Shown one piece after another: positions 34,079 through 42,546 of a DNA stretch of 47,143 bases. The notes beneath the pieces were generated by a model, which was given only the letters and a program-made list of their open reading frames with translations, ran no database searches and had not been told where the DNA came from. The position numbers and the translations under genes are program-made. The stretch spans positions 1 to 47,143 of the forward strand of contig NZ_JACRAW010000155.1 of NCBI RefSeq assembly GCF_016213215.1. The letters run 5' to 3'. The DNA comes from Bradyrhizobium sp. (GTDB taxonomy: Bacteria; Pseudomonadota; Alphaproteobacteria; Rhizobiales; Xanthobacteraceae). The first letter of the stretch is position 1. Each line of letters opens with the position of its first letter.

Positions 34079-35023
34079 ATGACGCCCGCAGCGCCGAGCA
34101 CGGCCTACGATCTTGAGCTTCTGAAGGAGCCGCCGGCGCGCGGCACCGAACGCGATCACGGCTGGTGCTACGGCCTGCCGCCCGGAATTGCTCAGGAGCA
34201 GTGGCCGCTCAGCCCTCATGACGGCTTTCCCATGCAGCACTGCTTCACCCTGTGCATTCCCGAACAGTATCGCACGAAGGGACGCGATCTTGTCGCGCTC
34301 ACGATGTTCGCTGACCAGCAGCATGACGACCCCAAAGAGGTCGAAGAGGTCGCCGAGTATCTCGCGGCCGACACCGTCGGACCTCTGCGCCGTGCTGATC
34401 TGCTGCCTTTCTGGAAATACCGTCTGAACCGGCACCCGATGGAATTTCGCATGCGGGACGCCATCGACCGCAATTACGCGGCGATCTGGCTCACGGAAGC
34501 GGAGTTCACGGGACCTCTGTGCACACCGCCTGACCTTGCCGGCAATCTTCTGCTCCAGCAAAACCCGCCGCCATCCTGGCTCGAGAAGGGTCTGGCTCGC
34601 GCCGTCTTTGATGTCCGCGTCGGCTGCCATGACAGCAACTATGAAAATTGTGACGGGCTTGAACAGAAGTACTGGTACCGCCTCTTTGGCCGCATCCCCG
34701 AGGTCGGCCATAACGCCTATGGCATCGCGATTGCGGCGCGTGAAGGCGATCCGAACGTGGGCAAGCCGCCGCGCGACGAAATCCTGCACGCGGACGAACC
34801 CGGCAATTACATCCAGCCCTACGGCAAAGAGGGTGAAGCGATCGAGTTGAAGCGCTTTCATGGCCGCAACCACCTCGGCGGCACGATGTTTCCTTCTCAG
34901 TGGACGCCGAGATACAGCCCGACCTATCTCGAGATCGAAGAGGAGTTCGGCGGTTTCAACTTCGGCGCAGGGAATGGCCAGCTCGATCTCGCAACTATGG
35001 CGTTTGAATGGGCCTGCGGATGA
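34079..35023 (+). CDS. Hypothetical protein
   Basis: About 314 residues with no signal peptide or membrane span; I do not recognise the family. Conserved-looking blocks are GWCYGLPPGIAQEQWPLSP, GFPMQHCFTLCIPEQYR and a C-terminal HLGGTMFPSQWTPRYSPTY followed by FGGFNFGAGNGQLDL. The Trp/Gly/Gln-rich blocks vaguely recall YwqG/DUF1963-type proteins, but I would not assign it. ATG 34079 is preferred because AGAGGAG (34063-34069) is correctly spaced; GTG 34052 has its ribosome-like sequence too close. It lies between two terminator-bounded units and probably has its own promoter. Confidence 0.75.
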   Translation: MTPAAPSTAYDLELLKEPPARGTERDHGWCYGLPPGIAQEQWPLSPHDGFPMQHCFTLCIPEQYRTKGRDLVALTMFADQQHDDPKEVEEVAEYLAADTVGPLRRADLLPFWKYRLNRHPMEFRMRDAIDRNYAAIWLTEAEFTGPLCTPPDLAGNLLLQQNPPPSWLEKGLARAVFDVRVGCHDSNYENCDGLEQKYWYRLFGRIPEVGHNAYGIAIAAREGDPNVGKPPRDEILHADEPGNYIQPYGKEGEAIELKRFHGRNHLGGTMFPSQWTPRYSPTYLEIEEEFGGFNFGAGNGQLDLATMAFEWACG

Positions 35024-35078
35024 CTCGCCGTTCATCCCGCATTCATGAAACCAACGCCGACAAACCGCCGCCCCTTTC

Positions 35079-35103
35079 GGAACTAGTGGCATCTCTTTTC
35101 GTT
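35079..35103 (+). promoter_or_regulatory. EcfG-type general stress promoter (DUF1236 gene)
   Basis: GGAAC (35079-35083), 16 bases, CGTT (35100-35103) exactly matches the consensus of the alphaproteobacterial general-stress sigma factor EcfG. It ends 44 bases before the ATG of the DUF1236 gene. Confidence 0.75.
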
Positions 35104-35147
35104 GTCCGCGCGGGCAATGACGCATTGTGAGACGTGAGGAGAACTCA

Positions 35148-35966
35148 ATGACTAACCGCTTTATGATTTCGGTTGCCGCGCTGGCACTGCTTGCCGGAAC
35201 CGGTTTCGCAAACGCACAAGGCATGAGCGACAAGGGCGGATCCGGCGCGCAGTACCAGCAGCCGTCGGGCGGCGCGGCTGAGCGCGGCGGCTCGATGGGC
35301 AAGCAGGACTCCAAGCAGGAGTCGATGGGCAAGCAGGAAAAGGGCACGGTCGGCCAGGGACAGTCCGGTTCGATGAAGTCGGGCCAGTCGACGGAAGATC
35401 GCCCGTCCGGTGCCATGAAGAAGGACCAGTCGGCTGACGACAAGGCTGGTGCAACTAAGGGCTCGCGCGCCGAGGATCGTGCGCAAGGCCAGCAGCAAGG
35501 TCAGCAGCCAGCTCAGAAGTCGAAGAGCTCCGGGACCGAGACCAAGGGCGGCCAGAAGGACATGAAGGCTGAAGACAGCAAGAGCGGCGGCGACACCCAG
35601 ATGCGCCAGGGTCAGACCGGCACCGGCGCTCAGGGCCAGACCGGCACCGCTCAGGGCCAGACCGGCACCACGACCTCGACCCAGACCACCGGTCAGGCCG
35701 GCGCTGGTGCGAAGCTCTCGACCGAGCAGCGTACGCAGATCACGTCCGTGATCCGAGAGCAGCGCGTGACCCCGGTGAACAATGTAAACTTCACCATTTC
35801 GGTCGGCACCCGCGTCCCACGGGAAGGCATCGAGCTTCATGCGCTTCCGCCCAGGGTCGTATCCATCTATCCGGAGTGGCGTACCTACAAGTACATCCTG
35901 GTCCGCGATGAGATCGTGATCATTGACCCCAATACCTACGAGATCGTCGCCGTCCTCAACGTGTGA
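35148..35966 (+). CDS. DUF1236 family secreted protein with low-complexity middle
   Basis: 272-residue exported protein. A signal peptide (ISVAALALLAGTGFANAQ) is followed by about 170 residues of Gln/Gly/Lys/Ser/Thr-rich low complexity, including SMGKQ and GQTGT repeats. A C-terminal DUF1236 domain has VNFTISVGTRVPREGIELH and ends with VIIDPNTYEIVAVLNV. DUF1236 is common in Bradyrhizobium and of unknown function. The ATG at 35148 follows GTGAGGAG. An EcfG-type promoter lies just upstream and a terminator just downstream, so it is a single-gene unit. The hydrophilic middle resembles stress-protective disordered proteins, an inference only. Confidence 0.88.
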   Translation: MTNRFMISVAALALLAGTGFANAQGMSDKGGSGAQYQQPSGGAAERGGSMGKQDSKQESMGKQEKGTVGQGQSGSMKSGQSTEDRPSGAMKKDQSADDKAGATKGSRAEDRAQGQQQGQQPAQKSKSSGTETKGGQKDMKAEDSKSGGDTQMRQGQTGTGAQGQTGTAQGQTGTTTSTQTTGQAGAGAKLSTEQRTQITSVIREQRVTPVNNVNFTISVGTRVPREGIELHALPPRVVSIYPEWRTYKYILVRDEIVIIDPNTYEIVAVLNV

Positions 35967-35988
35967 GGCCGACTGGCGGTAGTCGCGA

Positions 35989-36016
35989 GGGGCGGGCAGC
36001 AAAGCCCGCCCCTTTT
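35989..36016 (+). terminator. Rho-independent terminator after the DUF1236 gene
   Basis: GGGGCGGGC - AGCAAA - GCCCGCCCC is a perfect 9-bp stem (35989-36012), followed by TTTT. In the remaining ~185 bases before aroQ I see no clear promoter hexamers. Confidence 0.9.
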
Positions 36017-36200
36017 CGCTGCCTGCGCCGTCGCGGGCAGCATCCTCTGTACTGGTTAACAAGCGTTTTCCGCAGCTTCCACACAGCTTTTTGCAAGCCG
36101 GATGAGGTATTTGAAGGTTATCCGGACGGCCTGAAGGCTTCCCCTTGGCCCCGTTGTTACCTATAACCCCGCCACCTGCCGCCGCATCGCCGGGACCTGG

Positions 36201-36671
36201 ATGGCCAAATCAGCAGCCGAAACGACGATCTACGTCCTCAACGGGCCGAACCTCAACCTCTTGGGGACTCGTGAGCCGGAGACCTACGGCCACGCCACGC
36301 TGGCCGACGTCGAGAAGCTTTGCGCCGACGCCGCCGCACAGTTCGGACTGAACGCGGACTGCCGCCAGTCCAACAGCGAAGGCGAACTCGTCGACTTCAT
36401 CCACGAGGCGCACGCCGGGAAGGTCGCCGGGATTGTCATCAACGCAGGCGCCTATTCGCACACCTCGATCGCGCTGCACGATGCGCTCGTTGCGGTCAAG
36501 ATCCCGACCGTCGAAGTGCACGTCAGCAACATCTACGCCCGCGAGAGCTTCCGCCATCATTCCTTCATCGCGCGCGCCGCCTTTGCGACGCTTTGCGGTT
36601 TTGGCATCGACGGTTACCGCCTCGCAATCAACGGCCTTGCCGCCAGGATCGGCGCAAAGGCCAAAGCCTGA
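36201..36671 (+). CDS. aroQ: 3-dehydroquinate dehydratase, type II
   Basis: 156-residue enzyme of the shikimate pathway, converting 3-dehydroquinate to 3-dehydroshikimate; type II forms dodecamers. Motifs are VLNGPNLNLLGTREPETYG with the catalytic Arg and Tyr in the lid loop, QSNSEGELVDFIHEA, the general-acid His in NAGAYSHTS, and EVHVSNIYARESFRHHS for substrate binding. Full length. accB starts 33 bases after its stop on the same strand, and the aroQ-accB-accC order is a recurrent alphaproteobacterial cluster. Confidence 0.95.
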   Translation: MAKSAAETTIYVLNGPNLNLLGTREPETYGHATLADVEKLCADAAAQFGLNADCRQSNSEGELVDFIHEAHAGKVAGIVINAGAYSHTSIALHDALVAVKIPTVEVHVSNIYARESFRHHSFIARAAFATLCGFGIDGYRLAINGLAARIGAKAKA

Positions 36672-36704
36672 CGCACGCTCAACAGAAGGTCCGGATTCAA
36701 GATC

Positions 36705-37184
36705 ATGGCGCGCCAGCCTGACGACAAAGCAGCCGCAAAATTTTCCAGCGACGACAGCGTACTCATCCGCGAGCTCGCGAGCCTGCTCGACGAGACGAGC
36801 CTCACCGAGATCGAGATCGAGCGCGCGGGCCTCAGGGTGCGCGTCGCGCGCAATGTCAGCATCGCCGCTTCGATGCCAACGGTCGTGACGACTGCCGCGC
36901 CGGTCGCCGCGGTGCCGCCAGCTGCAGCGGTTACGGATCTGTCGAAGCATCCGGGAGTCGTGACCTCGCCGATGGTCGGCACCGCCTATTGGGCCCCTGA
37001 GCCGGGCGCCAAGCCCTTCATCGAGGTCGGCACCAAGGTATCGGTCGGCCAGACGCTCCTCATCATCGAAGCGATGAAGACGATGAACCAAATTCCCTCG
37101 CCGCGCGCCGGCACGGTGACGCAGATCCTGGTCGAAGACGCCCAGCCGGTCGAGTTCGGCGAACCGCTGGTCATTATTGAGTAG
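36705..37184 (+). CDS. accB: Biotin carboxyl carrier protein of acetyl-CoA carboxylase
   Basis: 159-residue carrier that holds the biotin carboxylated by AccC for malonyl-CoA formation. The N-terminal helical segment (LIRELASLLDETSLTEIEIE) is followed by an Ala/Pro-rich linker (about 55-78) and the biotinyl domain, with the biotinylated lysine in EAMKTMN and the BCCP 'thumb' in GTAYWAPEPGAKPF. Biotin for it could come through the BioY transporter encoded 6.4 kb away. Cotranscription with aroQ upstream is likely; an 81-base hairpin-bearing gap separates it from accC. Confidence 0.96.
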   Translation: MARQPDDKAAAKFSSDDSVLIRELASLLDETSLTEIEIERAGLRVRVARNVSIAASMPTVVTTAAPVAAVPPAAAVTDLSKHPGVVTSPMVGTAYWAPEPGAKPFIEVGTKVSVGQTLLIIEAMKTMNQIPSPRAGTVTQILVEDAQPVEFGEPLVIIE

Positions 37185-37254
37185 GCGAATGGGCAGTAGC
37201 GAATAGCGAATGGTTCTTCGCTTCCTTATTCGCTATTCGCCACTCGCCATTCGC
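37185..37254. repeat. 70-base inverted repeat between accB and accC
   Basis: Arms of 29 bases (37185-37213 and 37226-37254) pair at about 24 positions around a 12-base loop. Each arm is built of repeated GCGAAT units, e.g. GCGAATAGCGAAT. It starts one base after the accB stop and ends 11 bases before the accC start, filling the whole gap. The lack of a T run argues against a terminator. It looks like a mobile intergenic palindrome and may set mRNA processing between the two genes. Confidence 0.85.
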
Positions 37255-37265
37255 GGCAGGACATC

Positions 37266-38615
<1,350 letters not shown>

Positions 38616-38638
38616 CCGCCGGAATTCTGGCATTCTCG

Positions 38639-38664
38639 GGAACCCAACAGCCCCCTGATGCGTT
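38639..38664 (+). promoter_or_regulatory. EcfG-type general stress promoter (kinase operon)
   Basis: GGAAC (38639-38643), 17 bases, CGTT (38661-38664) fits the EcfG consensus (GGAAC-N16/17-CGTT). It lies 46 bases before the TTG start of the histidine kinase gene and 23 bases after the accC stop. Confidence 0.65.
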
Positions 38665-38710
38665 AAGCGGCCCTCGGAGTTCCGCTCGGGGGGAGACGAA
38701 ATTCGTCACT

Positions 38711-40255
38711 TTGCCACGCGAGCTGGCCGTGACGCCTGACCTGAGGCGCCGGCGTGCCCTAGGACAGATCCTGCTGTTTGCAGCGGGACTGCTGGTGCTG
38801 ACCGTAATCAGCGCCGGCTCGGTCTACCTTGTGAACAAGGCGCGGGACGACAACGCCTGGGTGTTGCACGCCATTGAGGTGCAGAACCAGGTCAACGCGC
38901 TGCTTCTCCAGATCCGCCGGGCGGAGAGCAGCGCGCGCGGATATCTGCTGACCTCGGGACAACAGTTCCTTTCGGATCACGAAACTTCGGTTGCGGCAAT
39001 CATGCCCGCGGTCGACAAGCTCGCCGCGACCACCCGGCACAATCCGGTGCAGGCCGAAAGCGTGAAGTTGCTGCGCGCGGCGCTGGAGAAGCGGCTCGCC
39101 CAGTTCGCGCAGGAAATCAGTTTGATCAAGCAGGACGATCGCGCCGGCGCAACCGCCCTCGTGCGCGAAGCCGCGGCCGGCGACCCCACGGGCATCATCC
39201 GCGCTGTCGCCACCGGCATGATCAGCGCGGAAGAGCAGCTGTTCGCGCAGCGGACCGCCAATGCCGACCGCAGCCAGACGCTGGCCGCCTCGATGACCGG
39301 CATCGGCTCTGGCCTTGTCGTGGTGCTGGCATGCATCGCGGTGTGGCTGGTGCGGCGCTCAACGCGTGCGCGCGACAAAGCCGAGGCGCTGCTGCGCGAT
39401 GCCAATGTCCACCTCGAAGCCACCGTCGACGAACGCACCGCCGATCTGCGCGAGGCCAACGACGAGATCCAGCGCTTCGCCTATATCGTCAGCCACGACC
39501 TGCGCGCGCCGCTGGTCAACATCATGGGCTTCACCTCCGAGCTGGAAGAGCTCGGCAAGGATATCTTCCGCCGCATCGCCAGCCTCACCCGCAACTCCGC
39601 CGCCGCGCCGGTGGCCGCATCCGCCGACGGCGCCGGACTCGTGCTCGACGACCCCGACAGGCAGCTCTCGCAGGATTTCTCCGAAGCGCTGTCCTTCATC
39701 AAATCGTCGATCGGCAAGATGGACCGCCTGATCACCGCAATTCTGAACCTCACCCGCGAGGGGCGGCGCGAATTCGAACCGATCATGATCGACATGCGCG
39801 AGCAGATCGAAGCGATCGTCACGACGATCGCTCACCAGGCAGCGGAGGCCAACGCCCAGATCCGCATTGATCCACTCCCGGACATCACCAGCGATCGCCT
39901 CGCGATCGAGCAGATCTTCTCCAACCTCATCGACAACGCGATCAAGTACCTGAAGCCGGGAGTTCCCGGGCAGATCACAGTCCGCGGCCGGAGCAAGCTC
40001 GGCTATGCTATTTTCGAGGTGACCGACAACGGTCGCGGCATCGACCCCAAGGATCATCAGCGCATATTCGACCTGTTCCGCCGCGCAGGGACCCAGGACA
40101 AGCCAGGACAAGGCATTGGGCTTGCGCATGTTCGCGCGCTGGTCCGCCGGCTTGGCGGTACGATGTCCGTACAGTCGGAACTCAACGCCGGCAGCACCTT
40201 CACGATCACCTTGCCGATCAAATGGAACGCCAGCAACCGGAACAGGGAGTCATGA
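38711..40255 (+). CDS. CHASE3-type membrane sensor histidine kinase
   Basis: 514-residue sensor kinase. TM1 (about 17-41) and TM2 (about 197-215) enclose a helical periplasmic CHASE3-like domain with QIRRAESSARGYLLTSG. A linker coiled coil (LEATVDERTADLREANDEI) leads to the HisKA domain with His262 in YIVSHDLRAPLVN. The HATPase domain shows the N box NLIDNAIKYL, DNGRGIDP and GQGIGLAHV. A stretch of about 40 residues (283-325) interrupts the usual spacing in the dimerisation helices. The start is uncertain: TTG 38711, or GTG 38729 (MTPDLRRRR). Its stop overlaps the next ATG (ATGA), and an EcfG-type promoter precedes it. Confidence 0.88.
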   Translation: MPRELAVTPDLRRRRALGQILLFAAGLLVLTVISAGSVYLVNKARDDNAWVLHAIEVQNQVNALLLQIRRAESSARGYLLTSGQQFLSDHETSVAAIMPAVDKLAATTRHNPVQAESVKLLRAALEKRLAQFAQEISLIKQDDRAGATALVREAAAGDPTGIIRAVATGMISAEEQLFAQRTANADRSQTLAASMTGIGSGLVVVLACIAVWLVRRSTRARDKAEALLRDANVHLEATVDERTADLREANDEIQRFAYIVSHDLRAPLVNIMGFTSELEELGKDIFRRIASLTRNSAAAPVAASADGAGLVLDDPDRQLSQDFSEALSFIKSSIGKMDRLITAILNLTREGRREFEPIMIDMREQIEAIVTTIAHQAAEANAQIRIDPLPDITSDRLAIEQIFSNLIDNAIKYLKPGVPGQITVRGRSKLGYAIFEVTDNGRGIDPKDHQRIFDLFRRAGTQDKPGQGIGLAHVRALVRRLGGTMSVQSELNAGSTFTITLPIKWNASNRNRES

Positions 40256-40686
40256 GCAAGCCGGTCACCATCATCATGATCGAAGACGACGAGGGGCACG
40301 CGCGCCTGATTGAGCGCAATATCCGGCGCGCCGGCGTCAACAATGAGATCGTCCCGTTCAACAACGGTACAGACGCGGTCAGATATCTCTTTGGCGCCGA
40401 CGGCTCGGGCCTCGCGCAAAGGGGCCGCGCGCTGCTCATTCTGCTCGATCTCAACCTGCCCGACATGACCGGAATCGAGATCCTGCGCCGGATCAAGGAG
40501 AACAAGTGTCTGAAGAGATCTCCGGTTGTGGTTCTCACAACGACCGACGACTCCCAGGAGATCCAGCGCTGCTACGAGCTCGGTTGCAACGTCTACATCG
40601 TCAAGCCCGTGAACTACGAGAGTTTCGCCAACGCCATTCGCCAGCTGGGCCTATTCTTTTCCGTGATCCAGGTTCCCCGAACATGA
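40252..40686 (+). CDS. Single-domain response regulator (Rcp1-like)
   Basis: 144-residue lone receiver. It has the acidic pair in MIEDDEGHAR, phosphoacceptor Asp66 in LLDLNLPDMTG, Thr96 in VVLTTTDD and Lys118 in YIVKPVNYESF. The long beta4-alpha4 TTTDDSQEIQRCYELGCN segment is typical of Rcp1/phytochrome-type receivers. It has no output domain, so it acts as a phosphate shuttle or allosteric partner between the two flanking kinases. ATG 40252 overlaps the upstream kinase stop and is preceded by GGGAG; the earlier in-frame ATG at 40222 lies inside the kinase gene. Confidence 0.92.
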   Translation: MSKPVTIIMIEDDEGHARLIERNIRRAGVNNEIVPFNNGTDAVRYLFGADGSGLAQRGRALLILLDLNLPDMTGIEILRRIKENKCLKRSPVVVLTTTDDSQEIQRCYELGCNVYIVKPVNYESFANAIRQLGLFFSVIQVPRT

Positions 40687-41768
40687 CCCCTGCAATGCCC
40701 ACGCTGCTCTATATCGACGACGACGAGGCGCTGGCGCGTCTCGTCGAGCGCGGCTTGAGGCGCCGCGGCTTCAACGTCGTCCACGCGCCGGACGGCGAGA
40801 CCGGCCTTGCACGCATCCGCCAGGGCGGCATCGATGTGGTCGCCCTGGACCAGTACATGCCGGGTTTCGACGGCATCGAGACCCTGGAACAGATCATGGC
40901 GATACCCGGCGCGCCGCCGGTCGTGTTTGTCACCGCAGCCCAGGACTCCAAGATCGCGGTGACCGCGCTGAAGGCGGGCGCCGCCGACTATCTCGTCAAG
41001 GATGCCACGGGCGATTTCATTCCATTGTTGCAGGTGGCCGCCGACGGCGCGTTGCGCCAGGCCGAGATTCAGCGGGCGCGCGAGGAGGCCGAGGCGGAAG
41101 TCCATGCCTCGCGCGACCGCTACGCCGCGCTTGCCGCGGAACGCGAACTCCTGCTGCGCGAGGTCAACCACCGCGTCGGCAACTCGCTGCAGATCATCGC
41201 CTCACTTCTTCATCTACAGGCCAATTCCGCGACCCGGGAGGACGTCAAGGCCGCGCTGACCAATGCGATGGGACGCGTCGCGGCCGTCGCGCAGGTTCAT
41301 CGCCGGCTCTACACCTCGCAGGATCTGAAGAGCGTGGTGCTCAGCCAGTATCTCGACTCGCTGCTCGATGATCTCAGGCGCTCGGCCGAAGGCAACAGGA
41401 TGTCGCGGCTGACACTCAAGGCTGAGCCGATCGAGATCGACCCGGACCGGGCGGTGGCGATCGGCATCATCGTCAACGAGCTGGTGATGAATGCCGTGAA
41501 GTATGCCTATCCCGACCGCGCCGGCCCCATTCACGTGGAACTTTCCGCGCAAGGCGGCAATGTGGTGCTGTCGATCGCCGACAACGGCGTCGGCATCAAT
41601 GTCCCATCCGATCCGCGATCGACCGGCATGGGCCAGCGTATCGTCGCCGCGATGGCCTCCAAGCTCGACGCCAGCATCGAACGCGACCCAAGCCATGCCG
41701 GCACCAGATTGGTACTCACCTTCAGCCGCGCCGCGCAGGCCAAGCCGGCCAGCGTTGCTGTCGGCTGA
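40683..41768 (+). CDS. Receiver-HisKA_2 (HRxxN) hybrid histidine kinase
   Basis: 361-residue soluble kinase. The N-terminal receiver (about 7-120) has IDDDEAL, phosphoacceptor Asp56 in VALDQYMPG and Lys106. A coiled linker rich in Glu/Arg/Ala (125-158) leads to a HisKA_2 domain with His163 in EVNHRVGNSLQIIASLLHLQ, the HRxxN signature. The HATPase domain has NELVMNAVKYAYP, DNGVGIN and GTRLVLTF. This layout is that of cytosolic kinases that phosphorylate PhyR in the alphaproteobacterial general stress response (PakF of Sphingomonas). The ATG overlaps the upstream receiver stop. No PhyR or NepR gene is in the window. Confidence 0.9.
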   Translation: MTPAMPTLLYIDDDEALARLVERGLRRRGFNVVHAPDGETGLARIRQGGIDVVALDQYMPGFDGIETLEQIMAIPGAPPVVFVTAAQDSKIAVTALKAGAADYLVKDATGDFIPLLQVAADGALRQAEIQRAREEAEAEVHASRDRYAALAAERELLLREVNHRVGNSLQIIASLLHLQANSATREDVKAALTNAMGRVAAVAQVHRRLYTSQDLKSVVLSQYLDSLLDDLRRSAEGNRMSRLTLKAEPIEIDPDRAVAIGIIVNELVMNAVKYAYPDRAGPIHVELSAQGGNVVLSIADNGVGINVPSDPRSTGMGQRIVAAMASKLDASIERDPSHAGTRLVLTFSRAAQAKPASVAVG

Positions 41769-41855
41769 GCGAGTGCATCTCATCCACCGTCGGAACGGCG
41801 CGCCGTTAACGCATCACAGTCGCATAGTCTCTCCAATCCTGCTATCCTGGTCCGC

Positions 41856-42542
41856 ATGACATCACGCGACTCCGCGTCCTCGGAAATCACACCGCCCGTC
41901 CTGCTGCGTGCCTACGCCTGCGGCATCTTCCCCATGGCGGAGAGCGCCGACGATCCGACGCTGTTCTGGGTCGAGCCGGAAATCCGCGGCGTGATCCCGC
42001 TCGACGGCTTTCGCATCGCCTCGCGCCTTGCGCGCACCGTGCGAACCGACATCTTCAAGGTCACGGTCAACACCGCCTTCAAGGCAGTCATTGCCGGCTG
42101 CGCCGCGCCTCAGGCGGGACGCGAGGACACCTGGATCAACAAGCGCATCCGCGACCTCTATACCGGGCTGTTCGAACTCGGACACTGTCACAGCGTCGAA
42201 GTGTGGAAGGACGACGACCTCGTCGGCGGACTTTACGGCGTGAGCCTCGGACGCGCGTTCTTCGGTGAAAGCATGTTTCACCGCGTCCGCGACGCCTCGA
42301 AGGTGGCCTTGGTCCACCTGGTAGCGCGACTGATCCACGGCGGGTTCGAGCTGCTCGATACCCAATATGTCACCGAGCATCTGCGCACGTTTGGTGCGGT
42401 CGAGATCCCGCGGCGGCGTTACACCGCCCTGCTTGACAAGGCATTGACGGGAGAGCCGGCGAATTTCCTGAGATTGCCGGTCGACCAGCCGCTCTCGGGC
42501 GAACGCGCGCTCGAGATCATCGCTGGAAGCACCAAGAACTAA
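41856..42542 (+). CDS. aat: Leucyl/phenylalanyl-tRNA--protein transferase
   Basis: 228-residue enzyme that adds Leu or Phe from aminoacyl-tRNA to N-terminal Arg/Lys of proteins, marking them for ClpAP (bacterial N-degron pathway). Motifs are LLRAYACGIFPMAESADDP, FWVEPEIRGVIPLDGF, TWINKRIRDLY, GGLYGVSLGRAFFGESMF and the C-terminal LLDTQYVTEHL. The length is normal. It has its own 87-base leader after the kinase operon and converges with the DUF2155 gene, ending 4 bases from it. The accC/aat/DUF2155 neighbourhood is usual in this order, so the kinase module looks inserted. Confidence 0.95.
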   Translation: MTSRDSASSEITPPVLLRAYACGIFPMAESADDPTLFWVEPEIRGVIPLDGFRIASRLARTVRTDIFKVTVNTAFKAVIAGCAAPQAGREDTWINKRIRDLYTGLFELGHCHSVEVWKDDDLVGGLYGVSLGRAFFGESMFHRVRDASKVALVHLVARLIHGGFELLDTQYVTEHLRTFGAVEIPRRRYTALLDKALTGEPANFLRLPVDQPLSGERALEIIAGSTKN

Positions 42543-42546
42543 TCGA

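Noticed and set aside
36056..36075. TTAAC upstream of aroQ as a CtrA site
   Set aside because: Only one TTAA half-site; the second half at seven bases is missing.
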